Shown: positions 38,869-48,820 of the stretch, piece by piece | Numbering within the stretch: position 1 is the stretch's first letter | How the letters are laid out: every line of letters starts with the position of its first letter | Origin: Buttiauxella sp. A111 | GTDB lineage: Bacteria > Pseudomonadota > Gammaproteobacteria > Enterobacterales > Enterobacteriaceae | Direction of reading: 5' to 3' | DNA: 64,000 bases | Assembly (NCBI RefSeq): GCF_014189855.1 | Contig: NZ_BJFN01000004.1 | Location: forward strand, 310,001-374,000 | Notes under the pieces: generated by a model | What the model saw: only the letters and a program-made list of their open reading frames with translations | Told to the model about the DNA's origin: nothing | Databases searched by the model: none | Translations under genes and position numbers: made by a program

Positions 38869-39915
38869 ATGAATAAAACAGATGAACTGCGCACCGCGCG
38901 CATCGACAGTCTGGTTACGCCTGCGGAACTGGCACAGCGTTTGGCTGTATCTGAACAGGTCGCACAAAACGTAACAGCCTCCCGTCGTCGTATCGAAAAG
39001 ATCCTCAATGGCGAAGATAGCCGTCTGCTGGTGATTGTCGGTCCTTGCTCTATCCATGACCTGGATGCGGCAATGGATTATGCCCACCGTTTGCAAGCGG
39101 CGCGCGAACAACATCAGCATCGCCTTGAAATCGTGATGCGTACGTATTTTGAAAAACCGCGCACCGTTGTGGGCTGGAAAGGCTTAATTTCCGACCCTGA
39201 TTTGAACGGTAGCTATCGCGTGAACCATGGCATTGAGCAGGCTCGTCGTTTGCTTTTGCAGGTGAACGAATTGGGTGTACCGACTGCCACCGAATTTTTG
39301 GATATGGTGATCGGGCAGTATATTGCCGATTTAATTAGCTGGGGCGCGATTGGCGCGCGTACCACGGAAAGCCAAATCCATCGTGAAATGGCCTCCGCGC
39401 TGTCTTGCCCGGTAGGTTTCAAAAATGGTACTGATGGCAATACTCGCATTGCCGTTGATGCGATTCGTGCAGCCCGCGCCAGCCATATGTTCCTTTCGCC
39501 TGATAAACACGGCCAGATGACTATTTATCAAACCAGTGGCAACCCGTACGGCCATATCATCATGCGCGGTGGCAAACAGCCAAACTACCATGCGGCCGAT
39601 ATTGCTGCGGCGTGCGATAGCCTGCATGAGTTTGATTTACCTGAGCAACTGGTCATCGATTTTAGCCACGGTAACTGCCAGAAACAGCACCGCCGTCAAC
39701 TGGAAGTGTGTGAAGACGTCTGTAACCAGATCCGTAATGGTTCGCGCGCCATTGCCGGTGTGATGGCTGAGAGCTTCATCCAGGAAGGCACGCAGAAAAT
39801 TGTTGCAGGGAAACCGCTGGTCTACGGCCAGTCTATTACCGACCCTTGCCTGAACTGGGATGACACGAAAACGCTGCTCGATATGCTGGCAGACGCAACA
39901 AACAGTCGTTTTTGA
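38869..39915 (+). CDS. aroH: AroH, tryptophan-sensitive DAHP synthase
   Basis: A 348-residue 3-deoxy-D-arabino-heptulosonate 7-phosphate synthase, which joins PEP and erythrose 4-phosphate in the first step of the shikimate pathway. The conserved VIVGPCSIHD holds the metal-binding cysteine, and VIDFSHGNCQKQHRRQ and GARTTESQ line the active site. It is the tryptophan-inhibited isozyme by synteny with ppsR and by the upstream operator. A leader of roughly 110-150 bases separates the operator from the ATG. Confidence 0.95.
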   Translation: MNKTDELRTARIDSLVTPAELAQRLAVSEQVAQNVTASRRRIEKILNGEDSRLLVIVGPCSIHDLDAAMDYAHRLQAAREQHQHRLEIVMRTYFEKPRTVVGWKGLISDPDLNGSYRVNHGIEQARRLLLQVNELGVPTATEFLDMVIGQYIADLISWGAIGARTTESQIHREMASALSCPVGFKNGTDGNTRIAVDAIRAARASHMFLSPDKHGQMTIYQTSGNPYGHIIMRGGKQPNYHAADIAAACDSLHEFDLPEQLVIDFSHGNCQKQHRRQLEVCEDVCNQIRNGSRAIAGVMAESFIQEGTQKIVAGKPLVYGQSITDPCLNWDDTKTLLDMLADATNSRF

Positions 39916-39926
39916 TTAATGCTTTA

Positions 39927-39950
39927 CACCTTCTCCGTCAGGGGAAGGTG
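39927..39950 (+). terminator. Hairpin after aroH
   Basis: CACCTTCTCC-GTCA-GGGGAAGGTG forms a 10-bp stem 12 bases after the aroH stop. A pyrimidine-rich but not T-only tract follows. It is likely the aroH terminator. Confidence 0.6.
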
Positions 39951-39987
39951 ATCCCCCTCTTCCCCCCCGTTAGCCCAAAATTGATCC

Positions 39988-40186
39988 ATACCCTTCATAC
40001 TTCAAGCTGCTTATGCGTTGGCTGCACCCGCTCACCCCAGTCACTTACTCAAGTAAGCTCCTGGGGATTGATGAGCCTCATCCATGAGGCTCACCCTACG
40101 GGCCAGCGCAAGCGCTGTTCAAATCTGTTCCAGACAGATTTGTCACGTTTTTGCCGCCTTTAAGCAACTCGAATTATTTTGGGTAT
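39988..40186. repeat. Long ERIC element with an internal insertion
   Basis: A 199-bp ERIC in reverse orientation, from ATACCCTTCATACTTCAAG to TCGAATTATTTTGGGTAT. The core ACTCAAGTAAGCTCCTGGGG is followed by about 75 extra bases before the arm TTGCCGCC resumes. The insertion holds three hairpins: GAGCCTCAT-CC-ATGAGGCTC (40073-40092), AGCGC-AA-GCGCT (40104-40115) and AAATCTGT/ACAGATTT (around 40121-40141). The 371-bp gap aroH-hemP contains this element and the hemP promoter region. Confidence 0.88.
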
Positions 40187-40236
40187 ATTCACAAATTTCT
40201 TACAAATAACACTTGATGATGAAACATAGTTTATTG

Positions 40237-40255
40237 ATAATGATTATCATTGTTA
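40237..40255 (+). promoter_or_regulatory. Fur box upstream of hemP
   Basis: GATAATGATTATCATTGTT matches the Fur consensus at 16 of 19 positions, 31 bases before the hemP ATG. It predicts iron-repressed expression of hemP and the hmu genes. Confidence 0.85.
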
Positions 40256-40286
40256 CATTGATTGTCATTTGTATACCGAGTGAAAC

Positions 40287-40450
40287 ATGGAAAAAAACTT
40301 CACCACTACGAATCCGCAATCTGCGGCCATTCCCCGTCAGATAGACAGCAAACTGTTACTCGGCCCTGACGGACGCGTGGTGATTGTCCACGAAGGCCAG
40401 CAATACCAATTACGTCAGACCCAGGCTGGAAAGCTAATTCTGACCAAATA

Positions 40451-40451
<1 letters not shown>
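40287..40451 (+). CDS. hemP: Hemin uptake protein HemP
   Basis: A 54-residue protein of the HemP/HmuP family. It begins MEKNFTTTNP and carries the diagnostic core SKLLLGPDGRVVIVHEGQQY followed by LRQTQAGKLILTK. HemP/HmuP proteins are small factors needed for or linked to heme receptor expression; the exact role in enterobacteria is unclear. It lies directly behind a Fur box and before hmuR. A copy of this family, ydiE, is what E. coli K-12 keeps between aroH and ydiU. The TAA stop doubles as the first bases of the next ERIC element. Confidence 0.9.
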
Positions 40452-40573
<122 letters not shown>

Positions 40574-40663
40574 CATAAACCAAAACCAATATTACGCAAG
40601 CCACCCAGGTTAAGTTTCATCCCAGGCAGCCAGCGCTTTTAATTTTCCTATGGAGATTTGCGC

Positions 40664-42640
40664 ATGCCTGCTTTACACACAGTCGGATTCCGTCTGTCAT
40701 TACTGACTGTCGCGATTTTTACTGCCCTACCTGCCAGTGCGAAAGACGATCAGGTTACCGTGGTGGCTACCGGTAACGAACGCAGCACTTTTGAAGCCCC
40801 AATGATGGTCACCGTCATTGATGCCAATACCCCTGAAGCTCAAACCTCCTCTTCCGCCGCCGATATGTTACGTAAAGTTCCGGGAATAACAGTTTCCGGC
40901 ACCGGGCGTACTAATGGGCAGGATGTCAGCATGCGTGGCTACGATCGCCGTGGTGTTTTAATGCTGGTTGATGGGGTTCGCCAGGGGACAGATACCGGAC
41001 ACCTCAACAGCACGTTTCTTGATCCCGCGTTGATCAAACGTATCGAAGTGGTGCGCGGCCCTGCCGCCCTGTTGTACGGCAGCGGTGCACTGGGCGGGGT
41101 GATTTCTTATGAAACGGCTGATGCCAGCGATTTACTCTATGAAGGCCAAAACAGCGGTTACCGCGTGTTTGCCACCGGCGGCACCGGCGACCACAGCGTA
41201 GGCATGGGTGCCAGCGCATTTGGCCGCACTGATGATTTCGATGGACTGGTCTCCTGGTCAAGCCGCGATCGTGGTGACATTCGCCAGAGTGACGGTGAAA
41301 CGGCACCAAACGATGAAAGCATTAACAACTTCTTGACCAAAGGTACCTGGTTCATCGACCCGGCACAGTCTCTGGCTGGCTCTTTGCGTTATTACAATAA
41401 CGCGGCTCAGGAACCTAAAAATCCTCAGACCACAACGGCTGATCCCAGCAATCCGATGGTTGACCGTTCAACCATTCAGCGCGATGCACAGCTTAACTAT
41501 CATATTGGGCCTGAGCAAAGCGACTGGCTGAATGCCGATGCCACCGCCTACTGGTCTGAAGCACGCATCAATGCTCAGGGCCAAACCGACGGTGCAGAAT
41601 TCCGTAAACAAACCACCAGTGGCGCAAAATTAGAAAACCGTAGCCGCCTGTTTAACGACAGCTTTGCGGCGCATTTGCTGACATACGGTGGGGAATACTA
41701 TCGTCAGGATCAAAAGCCCGGCGGTAATACAACAGGCTTCCCACAGGCCAATATCGATTTTGGCTCTGGCTGGCTACAAGATGAAATCACGCTGCGTGAC
41801 CTACCGGTATCCATTTTAGCCGGTACCCGTTATGACAATTACAGCGGTAGCAGCGACGGCTATGAAGATGTTAATGCCGACCAATGGTCATCGCGTGGTG
41901 CACTTTCCATCACGCCAACCGACTGGCTGATGCTGTTCGGCTCTTACGCTCAGGCATTCCGCGCCCCTACCATGGGCGAGATGTATAACGATGCTAAACA
42001 CTTTTCTATCGGCACGCGTTACACCAACTATTGGGTGCCAAATCCTAATCTGCGTCCTGAAACCAATGCCACGCAAGAAGCCGGCTTTGGTTTGCGCTTC
42101 GACGATTTAATGTTGGCTGACGATGGCATCGAATTTAAAGCGAGCTATTTCGATACCAAGGCAAAAGACTACATCTCCACCACTGTCGACTTCGCCAAAG
42201 CAACGACCATGTCTTACAACGTGCCAAACGCCAAAATCTGGGGTTGGGATATGACGGCGAAATATACCAGCGCATGGTTCAGCCTGGACCTGGCTTATAA
42301 CCGTACCCGTGGTAAAGACGAAGATACCGGCGAGTGGATTTCCAGCCTGAACCCGGACACTGTGACCAGTGTTCTGGACATTCCGGTTGCACAAAGCGGC
42401 TTCTCCGTGGGCTGGGTCGGTACTTTTGCTGACAAATCCACGCATATCAGCAGCAGCTACAGCGAACAAGCCGGTTACGGCGTGAACGATTTCTATATCA
42501 GCTATCAAGGCCAACAACAGTTGCGCGGGCTGACCACCTCCCTGGTGCTGGGTAATGCCTTTGACAAGGAATACTGGTCGCCACAAGGGATCCCTCAAGA
42601 TGGCCGTAACGGCAAAATCTTTGTTAGTTATCAATGGTAA
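40664..42640 (+). CDS. hmuR: HmuR, TonB-dependent heme receptor
   Basis: A 658-residue outer-membrane receptor. The signal peptide ends around ALPASAKDD (residue 26), the TonB box is QVTVVAT, the plug domain spans about 45-155, and a 22-strand barrel follows. The heme receptor signature is present: FRAP at 432-435, H446, and NPNL at 460-463. The ATG at 40664 has TGGAG 8 bases before it; an in-frame TTG two codons earlier is less likely. It ends with the aromatic residue W, as expected for barrel insertion. First structural gene of hmuRSTUV. Confidence 0.96.
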   Translation: MPALHTVGFRLSLLTVAIFTALPASAKDDQVTVVATGNERSTFEAPMMVTVIDANTPEAQTSSSAADMLRKVPGITVSGTGRTNGQDVSMRGYDRRGVLMLVDGVRQGTDTGHLNSTFLDPALIKRIEVVRGPAALLYGSGALGGVISYETADASDLLYEGQNSGYRVFATGGTGDHSVGMGASAFGRTDDFDGLVSWSSRDRGDIRQSDGETAPNDESINNFLTKGTWFIDPAQSLAGSLRYYNNAAQEPKNPQTTTADPSNPMVDRSTIQRDAQLNYHIGPEQSDWLNADATAYWSEARINAQGQTDGAEFRKQTTSGAKLENRSRLFNDSFAAHLLTYGGEYYRQDQKPGGNTTGFPQANIDFGSGWLQDEITLRDLPVSILAGTRYDNYSGSSDGYEDVNADQWSSRGALSITPTDWLMLFGSYAQAFRAPTMGEMYNDAKHFSIGTRYTNYWVPNPNLRPETNATQEAGFGLRFDDLMLADDGIEFKASYFDTKAKDYISTTVDFAKATTMSYNVPNAKIWGWDMTAKYTSAWFSLDLAYNRTRGKDEDTGEWISSLNPDTVTSVLDIPVAQSGFSVGWVGTFADKSTHISSSYSEQAGYGVNDFYISYQGQQQLRGLTTSLVLGNAFDKEYWSPQGIPQDGRNGKIFVSYQW

Positions 42641-42649
42641 GGAACCGAA

Positions 42650-43681
42650 ATGACTCAGCGTTATGAAAACTGGTTACAGCTCAAGCAAGAACACCCAAAA
42701 AAGTATGCTCGCGACATCGCAAAACTGATGAACATTAGCGAAGCTGAATTGACTCATGCCCGTGTAGGACATGATGCTTGGCGCTTAAAAGGCGAGGTCC
42801 GCGACATTCTGGCCTCTCTTGAAAGCGTGGACGAAATCAAATCCATTTGCCGCAATGAATATGCGGTACATGAACATGTTGGTCGTTTTGAAAACCAGCA
42901 ACTGCACGGCCACGCAGGCCTGGTTCTGAACCCACGCGCACTGGATTTGCGTCTGTTCCTGAACCAATGGGCTTTCGCGTTCCACGTCCGTGAAGAAACC
43001 GCCCGCGGTGAACGCCAGAGCGTGCAATTCTTTGACCATCAGGGTGATGCGCTGTTGAAGGTTTACACCACTGATAACACCGATTTCGCCGCCTGGGGCG
43101 ATATGCTGGCAAAGTTTATCTATGCCGATAACCCCGCGCTTGAGCTGCAAGCTGCGCTTGAAAACGTGATGGCACCTGCGGTTGATGGCCGTCAGGTTGA
43201 AGAAGAGTGGCGCGCTATCCGTGATGTGCACCAGTTCTTTGGGCTACTCAAACGCCACCAGCTCACACGTCAACAAGCTTTCCGTCTGGTTGCTGACGAT
43301 CTCGCCTGCCAGGTGGATAACGACGCGCTGGCGCAACTGCTGGCGCTTGCAAAGCAAGACAAAAACGAAATCATGGTGTTTGTTGGCAACCAGGGTTGCG
43401 TGCAGATTTTCACCGGTGTCGTTGAAAAAGTCGTGCCGATGGATAACTGGATTAACATCTTCAACCCGCAATTCACGCTGCACTTAATGGCCGATACCAT
43501 TGCGGAAAGCTGGGTGACGCGCAAACCAAGTGGTGATGGCTTCGTGACCAGCCTTGAGTTGTTTGCCGCTGACGGTACACAAATCGCGCAGCTTTACGGC
43601 CAACGTACCGAAGGTGAACCGGAGCAACAACAGTGGCGCACTCAGCTTGAAGCACTGGTAAGCAAAGGCATCGCTGCATGA
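42650..43681 (+). CDS. hmuS: HmuS, cytoplasmic heme-handling/degradation protein
   Basis: A 343-residue HemS/ChuS/HmuS family protein with two repeated halves. These proteins bind heme in the cytosol; ChuS degrades it and releases iron. Conserved elements include the [13 protein letters not shown] segment and [20 protein letters not shown], repeated as [18 protein letters not shown] in the second half. It begins 9 bases after hmuR with AAGGAACC and overlaps hmuT by 4 bases. Confidence 0.95.
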   Translation: MTQRYENWLQLKQEHPKKYARDIAKLMNISEAELTHARVGHDAWRLKGEVRDILASLESVDEIKSICRNEYAVHEHVGRFENQQLHGHAGLVLNPRALDLRLFLNQWAFAFHVREETARGERQSVQFFDHQGDALLKVYTTDNTDFAAWGDMLAKFIYADNPALELQAALENVMAPAVDGRQVEEEWRAIRDVHQFFGLLKRHQLTRQQAFRLVADDLACQVDNDALAQLLALAKQDKNEIMVFVGNQGCVQIFTGVVEKVVPMDNWINIFNPQFTLHLMADTIAESWVTRKPSGDGFVTSLELFAADGTQIAQLYGQRTEGEPEQQQWRTQLEALVSKGIAA

Positions 43682-44511
43682 AACGCCGGTTATTTGCCCT
43701 TTTTGCCTTAACTGCATTTGCCTTGCCTGGGATTGCCGCCGCCAAAGATCAACGAGTGGTGGCAATTGGAGGTGACGTCACTGAAATCGCCTTTGCATTA
43801 GGCGCGAGCGACCAGTTGGTCGCTCGTGACAGCACCAGTCTGCATCCGGAGGCGGCGACAAAACTTCCGGATGTGGGTTACATGCGTCAGCTTAATGCCG
43901 AAGGGATCCTGGCGATGCGCCCAACGCTTGTGCTGGCGAGCGCTCAGGCCAAGCCATCGCTGGCACTTGAGCAAGTCGCCAGTAGCCATGTCAAAGTGGT
44001 GACTATTCCGGCGAATAATTCGCTGGAAGGCATCAATGAGAAGATTGATGCGGTTGCTCAGGCTATGGGTAAAACGACGCAGGGCGAGGCTTTACGCCAA
44101 CAAGTGCATAACAAGCTGGCGTCGATTCCTGAAAAACCGTTACCTATAAAAGTCCTGTTCATCATGAGCCATGGTGGCATGACCGCGATGGCAGCGGGGC
44201 AAGAAACGGCAGCAGATGCTGCTATTCATGCTGCGGGTTTGCAAAATGCGATGCAAGGATTCAAACGTTATCAGCCTATGTCCCAGGAAGGTGTGATTGC
44301 CAGTCAACCGCAGTTGGTGCTGATCACCGCCGATGGCGTGAAAACGTTAGGGGGTGAAGATAATGTCTGGAAACTGCCAGGTCTGACTCAGACACCTGCC
44401 GGAAAAGGCCACCAGTTGTTGATCGTCGACGACATGGCGCTGCTGGGTTTTGGTTTGCAAACTCCGGATGCCATCCTTGCATTACGTAAAAAAGCGGAGC
44501 AATTGCCTTGA
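43678..44511 (+). CDS. hmuT: HmuT, periplasmic heme-binding protein
   Basis: A 277-residue class III substrate-binding protein that hands heme to HmuUV. A signal peptide ([20 protein letters not shown]) is followed by [18 protein letters not shown] and the ligand-side [11 protein letters not shown] with an invariant tyrosine in [11 protein letters not shown]. The start overlaps hmuS by ATGA, so translation is coupled. Confidence 0.95.
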   Translation: MKRRLFALFALTAFALPGIAAAKDQRVVAIGGDVTEIAFALGASDQLVARDSTSLHPEAATKLPDVGYMRQLNAEGILAMRPTLVLASAQAKPSLALEQVASSHVKVVTIPANNSLEGINEKIDAVAQAMGKTTQGEALRQQVHNKLASIPEKPLPIKVLFIMSHGGMTAMAAGQETAADAAIHAAGLQNAMQGFKRYQPMSQEGVIASQPQLVLITADGVKTLGGEDNVWKLPGLTQTPAGKGHQLLIVDDMALLGFGLQTPDAILALRKKAEQLP

Positions 44512-45509
44512 TACACCGTCCCCTGCCTCAACGCGCCCTGTTAATCATGTTGCTGGCGCTATTGGCTCTGTCTTTGGTTGCGGCCAATTTAGGTGCCATG
44601 CGTCTTTCCATCGCAGTGCTGTGGCAAGCGCAGGATGAAGCGCTGCGCCATATCTGGCTCAATATTCGCCTTCCTCGCGTGTTGCTTGCAACGCTGGTTG
44701 GCGGCGCACTGGCACTTTCAGGCTGCGTGATGCAGGGGCTGTTTCGCAATCCGCTTGCCGATCCGGGCTTGCTCGGCATCAGCAGCGGGGCTGCACTGGC
44801 GGTAGGATTTTCAGTGGTTCTACCGCTGGCACTTCCGGTTGTGCTGGCATTGTATGTTCCGATGTTGGCGGCGTTTCTGGGCAGTCTTGCCGTCACGCTG
44901 GTGATTTTCTTCCTGAGTCGTCAGGGCAACAATAGTCTTTCTCGCCTACTGTTGGTGGGCATTGCCATTAATGCCCTGTGCGGTGCGGCGGTCGGCGTCT
45001 TGTCATGGATCAGTAATGATGCTCAATTGCGCCAGCTTTCACTTTGGGGCATGGGCAGCCTTGGGCAAGCGCAATGGTCAACCTTGCTCGCCACCGCCTC
45101 GTTCGTTATCCCTGCTTCACTGGTTATCGCGTTTCTGTCCAAACGCCTTAATTTGTTGCAGCTTGGCGACGAAGAAGCGCATTACCTGGGCGTGGACGTT
45201 AAAACAACCCAGCGTCAGTTATTGATTTTAAGTGCGCTGTTAGTGGCAGCCGCGGTTGCCGTGAGCGGTGTGATTGGTTTTGTTGGCCTGGTAGTTCCGC
45301 ACCTGGTGCGAATGTGGCTCGGGGCCGATCACCGCTGGCTTATTCCGGGCTCAATTCTTGCTGGAGCTATGTTGCTTCTGGTTGCTGATACGCTCGCACG
45401 CACGTTGGTTGCGCCCGCAGAAATGCCGGTGGGTTTGCTGACCAGTTTGCTCGGCGGCCCGTGGTTCTTAGCCCTGATATTCCGCCAAAAGAGGGAAACT
45501 GATGGCTGA
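44508..45509 (+). CDS. hmuU: HmuU, heme ABC transporter permease
   Basis: A 333-residue FecCD-type permease with about ten membrane helices; [16 protein letters not shown] and [20 protein letters not shown] (the coupling-helix region) are family hallmarks. The frame begins at a TTG that overlaps the hmuT TGA (TTGA) and has CGGAGC about 9 bases upstream. No suitable ATG is close, so a TTG start is favoured. It overlaps hmuV by 8 bases. Confidence 0.94.
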   Translation: MIHRPLPQRALLIMLLALLALSLVAANLGAMRLSIAVLWQAQDEALRHIWLNIRLPRVLLATLVGGALALSGCVMQGLFRNPLADPGLLGISSGAALAVGFSVVLPLALPVVLALYVPMLAAFLGSLAVTLVIFFLSRQGNNSLSRLLLVGIAINALCGAAVGVLSWISNDAQLRQLSLWGMGSLGQAQWSTLLATASFVIPASLVIAFLSKRLNLLQLGDEEAHYLGVDVKTTQRQLLILSALLVAAAVAVSGVIGFVGLVVPHLVRMWLGADHRWLIPGSILAGAMLLLVADTLARTLVAPAEMPVGLLTSLLGGPWFLALIFRQKRETDG

Positions 45510-46281
45510 TTTTTTGCAGACGCGCAATGTCACTTTGCGTCCTGGTGCACGGACGTTACTGGATGACATTAATCTGACGCTTGCGACGGGTGAAGTTGTC
45601 GCGCTGATTGGCCCAAACGGTGCTGGAAAATCCACACTACTACGCGTGCTCACGGGTTTTCAGCCGCCGGATAGTGGTGAGATTAGCCTTTCCGGGCGTC
45701 CGCTAAACTCATGGTCTAACGATGCGTTATCCCGAAAACGCGCGGTCATGCGTCAGCGCAGCGGTATGGCATTTAGCTGGGCCGTCGAGGATGTCATTGC
45801 CATGGGACGCGCACCGTGGCCAGAAAAAGAGACAAAAACGGTCGTGCGGGAGGTTATGGCACTGACTGGATGCGATTCACTTGCCGGGCGCGATTTTTGC
45901 CAGCTTTCAGGGGGTGAACAACAGCGAGTACAGCTCGCCCGCGCGCTGGCACAGCTGTGGTTCGACGGGCAACCGCACGGTTGGCTGTTTTTAGATGAAC
46001 CCACTTCCGCACTGGATTTGTATCATCAGCAACATCTTCTGCGTTTACTTCGTCGTTTATCGCTGATGGGAACACTTTCGGTGTGTGTCGTGTTGCACGA
46101 TTTGAACCTGGCGGCGCTTTGGGCAGACCGTATTGTATTGTTGCACGAAGGGCGACTGGTGGCGCAAGGGTCGCCGCAACAGGTGATGGATGAATCGACG
46201 TTGCAACACTGGTATCAGGCCGATCTACGGGTTTTCCATCATCCGGAGCACCCAGTACCACAGGTTTGGCTGAAGCAGTAG
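45502..46281 (+). CDS. hmuV: HmuV, heme ABC transporter ATPase
   Basis: A 259-residue ABC ATPase that powers HmuTUV. Walker A is GPNGAGKST, the signature [15 protein letters not shown], Walker [14 protein letters not shown], and the H-loop histidine is in [11 protein letters not shown]. It is the last gene of the Fur-controlled operon; an ERIC starts 10 bases after its double stop. Confidence 0.96.
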   Translation: MADFLQTRNVTLRPGARTLLDDINLTLATGEVVALIGPNGAGKSTLLRVLTGFQPPDSGEISLSGRPLNSWSNDALSRKRAVMRQRSGMAFSWAVEDVIAMGRAPWPEKETKTVVREVMALTGCDSLAGRDFCQLSGGEQQRVQLARALAQLWFDGQPHGWLFLDEPTSALDLYHQQHLLRLLRRLSLMGTLSVCVVLHDLNLAALWADRIVLLHEGRLVAQGSPQQVMDESTLQHWYQADLRVFHHPEHPVPQVWLKQ

Positions 46282-46291
46282 TAGTACCTTA

Positions 46292-46414
46292 ACCCAAAAT
46301 AATTCGAGTTGCAGGAAGGCGGCAAGTTTGTGAATCCCCAGGAGCTTACACAAGTAAGTGACTGGGGTGAACAAACGCAGCCAACGCATCTGCAACTTGA
46401 AGTATGACGGGTTA
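46292..46414. repeat. ERIC element between convergent hmuV and selO
   Basis: A full-length ERIC of about 123 bp from ACCCAAAATAATTCGAGTTGC to GAAGTATGACGGGTTA. The core reads AGGAGCTTACACAAGTAAGT then GACTGGGGTGA, very close to consensus. On the minus strand its first bases TAACCC contribute the selO stop codon. It may act as a bidirectional transcription end. Confidence 0.95.
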
Positions 46415-47857
46415 ACTCGAGCAGCTTACCTCTAAACGCCTCCCCCAATCTGGCGGACGTTGCGTCACATCCCCATCATGTTCGGCAAACGGCTGCTTAA
46501 GCGTTTCATGCAATTGCGCCAAAACACTCACATCGCCCTGTTCTGCGGCATCAATAGCACGCTGAGCCAGCCAGTTGCGCAAAACCACTGACGGGTTGGC
46601 CGCTTTCATCGCCTGCTGACGTTGTTCATCGCTTATCTGCTCGGTTTGCAAACGAGCACGATAACGGGTGAACCAGCTATCAAACCCGGCTCGGTCAATG
46701 AATTCATCACGCAGTGGCGAGCTTGCTGAGCCTTGCTCAGTCAGGCTTAACATTCTGAATGTACGGGTGTAATCACTGCCCTCTTTGGCCATCAGTCCGA
46801 ACAATTCGGTGAGGATTTCGTTATCCGCCGTTTGCTCCGTCAACAACCCCAGTTTACCGCGCATCAACTCCCCGAAGGATTTCATCAATGCAAACTGATA
46901 GTGATCGAGCAATTCATTGAGCCATTCAACTGAAATAAACGGTGACAGTGTTTGCGCCAACCGCTGCAGGTTCCAGAGCCCAACAGCAGGCTGATTATCA
47001 AAGGCATAACGCCCCTGATGATCGGAATGGTTGCAGATAAAATCAGGCTGATAATCGTCGAGGAAGCCGTACGGGCCGTAATCCATCGTTAAACCAAGAA
47101 TCGACATATTATCGGTATTCATCACACCATGCGCGAACCCCACCGTTTGCCAGTGCGCAATCATCTGCGCAGTACGCTCGATGACATCACGGAACCAAAG
47201 CTGATATTTGTCAGACTCATCGACAAGATGCGGCCAGTGATGGGCTATCACATAATCCGCCAGTTGCTGTACTTTCTGGGGTTCACGGCGATAGTAGAAA
47301 TGTTCGAAGTGCCCAAAGCGCACATGACTTTGCGCCACCCGGATCAACATCGCACCTTGCTCGGTGGTTTCTCGTTGCACTGGCGTGTCGCTGGTCACAA
47401 TGCTCAGCGCTCGGGTGGTTGGAATGTTCAGACCATGCATCGCTTCACTGGCAAGAAATTCGCGTATTGTGGAACGTAGCACTGCGCGGCCATCACCCAT
47501 GCGCGAATAAGGCGTTAAACCCGCCCCTTTCAGGTGCCAGTCAAATTTACGCCCATCTGCCAGCTGTTGTTCACCGAGCAAAATGCCGCGCCCATCGCCA
47601 AGCTGACCAGCCCACACACCAAACTGATGCCCGCTGTACACCTGTGCCAATGGCTGCATACCCGGCAACAGCGTTTCACCGCTCCAGATACCGGTATGAG
47701 ATTCGTCAAACAACGAGGCATCAAGCCCCAGTTCATCGGCAAGAGGACGGTTATAATAAAACAGCCGGGCATTATGCAGCGGCGTGGGCTTTAGAGCCGT
47801 ATAAAAGCCGGGCAATTCGTCGTGCCAGCTATTGTTAAATTCAGGTTTATTGGTCAT
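46412..47857 (-). CDS. selO: SelO, protein adenylyltransferase (pseudokinase fold)
   Basis: A 481-residue SelO/YdiU protein, which transfers AMP from ATP to Ser, Thr or Tyr of target proteins and is linked to redox stress. The fold's ATP site is seen in [18 protein letters not shown], the catalytic part in [19 protein letters not shown], and the conserved C-terminal redox cysteine in SCSS. The start at 47857 (MTNKPEFN) has a GGAGGCACC site and fits the E. coli length of 478. Its TAA stop coincides with the end of an ERIC. Confidence 0.96.
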   Translation of the reverse strand: MTNKPEFNNSWHDELPGFYTALKPTPLHNARLFYYNRPLADELGLDASLFDESHTGIWSGETLLPGMQPLAQVYSGHQFGVWAGQLGDGRGILLGEQQLADGRKFDWHLKGAGLTPYSRMGDGRAVLRSTIREFLASEAMHGLNIPTTRALSIVTSDTPVQRETTEQGAMLIRVAQSHVRFGHFEHFYYRREPQKVQQLADYVIAHHWPHLVDESDKYQLWFRDVIERTAQMIAHWQTVGFAHGVMNTDNMSILGLTMDYGPYGFLDDYQPDFICNHSDHQGRYAFDNQPAVGLWNLQRLAQTLSPFISVEWLNELLDHYQFALMKSFGELMRGKLGLLTEQTADNEILTELFGLMAKEGSDYTRTFRMLSLTEQGSASSPLRDEFIDRAGFDSWFTRYRARLQTEQISDEQRQQAMKAANPSVVLRNWLAQRAIDAAEQGDVSVLAQLHETLKQPFAEHDGDVTQRPPDWGRRLEVSCSS

Positions 47858-47921
47858 GGTGCCTCCTGCCGATAGTGTAGTGCTTGTGAGGAGATTTAAA
47901 CACGGCACGTTGGCAGGGGTA

Positions 47922-48653
47922 TTAGTTCAATAACGGTGATTCTGGGTGAAACCATTCTTCCAGTTTTTCAGGTGCAATTCCCGGCCAAAGATTTCCCTGC
48001 ATGGCGAAAGCGGCGAATGAAAGTACTTTCTGGCGGGCCGCTTCATCATCAATTCCGGTAATTGCCAGCGTTTGGCAAAACGGAGAAAGTTGTGCGAGCA
48101 TGGCTAACATAAATGGCTCAAATGAGCGCTGTTTTATTTGTTTATGAATAAATGTTTTATCCAGAAATACACGTTTAAATATTCCGTCAAAGATCGGTTT
48201 ACTGGTCGCAATACCCGCACCAAAATTTGCCAGCGCTAATGGATAATGCCTGGTCATTGCCATTAAACATGCATTTTCAATACCGCGATTTAACTCAGGG
48301 AAGTTCTCACTGATGGTAAACTCAATGAACGGAAGCTGCGCCAGGCGGGAAGCCAGGTCAGTATCGTTCAAAATTGCGTCGGCAATTACCGCACTTATAT
48401 TCACCCAAACAACGACACGTTGAGTCTTAAAGAATTCTTGATAGTTATTGAGCAATTCTAATTGTTCTGAGAATAATATTAATTGTTGTTCTGATTTAAT
48501 AACCTGCGCAACTAACTCCGTTGGAATACGTACCGGTGCATCAACTCCAACAAAATTCACTATTAACTCAACACCTAACACTCCTCCGTCAGGTAAGTAA
48601 ACAGGCTGAAAATAAAAGTCTGAACGATATTGTGCATCAAGCTCGAGAATCAT
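47922..48653 (-). CDS. ydiV: YdiV, EAL-like anti-FlhDC factor
   Basis: A 243-residue degenerate EAL-domain protein. The EAL motif reads ELI and key metal ligands are missing, so it should neither bind nor cleave c-di-GMP. In E. coli and Salmonella it binds FlhD and targets FlhDC to ClpXP, which represses flagella when nutrients are poor. Segments such as [13 protein letters not shown] and LALANFGAG retain the fold. It lies 64 bases upstream of selO. The 167-bp region before it holds no gene. Confidence 0.9.
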   Translation of the reverse strand: MILELDAQYRSDFYFQPVYLPDGGVLGVELIVNFVGVDAPVRIPTELVAQVIKSEQQLILFSEQLELLNNYQEFFKTQRVVVWVNISAVIADAILNDTDLASRLAQLPFIEFTISENFPELNRGIENACLMAMTRHYPLALANFGAGIATSKPIFDGIFKRVFLDKTFIHKQIKQRSFEPFMLAMLAQLSPFCQTLAITGIDDEAARQKVLSFAAFAMQGNLWPGIAPEKLEEWFHPESPLLN

Positions 48654-48820
48654 GTTGCCAACCGTTTAGAAAATGGAGTGGATGGCATCGTGACACGATG
48701 AACATCCAGCGTTAACTGGATTGATTTTGTTGTAATTAAAGGCAAGTTCATCCCTGAATGTTTATCAGAATCTTTTTTGAATATAAATATATTATCCTGG
48801 ATACCCCGATATCGCCAGTT

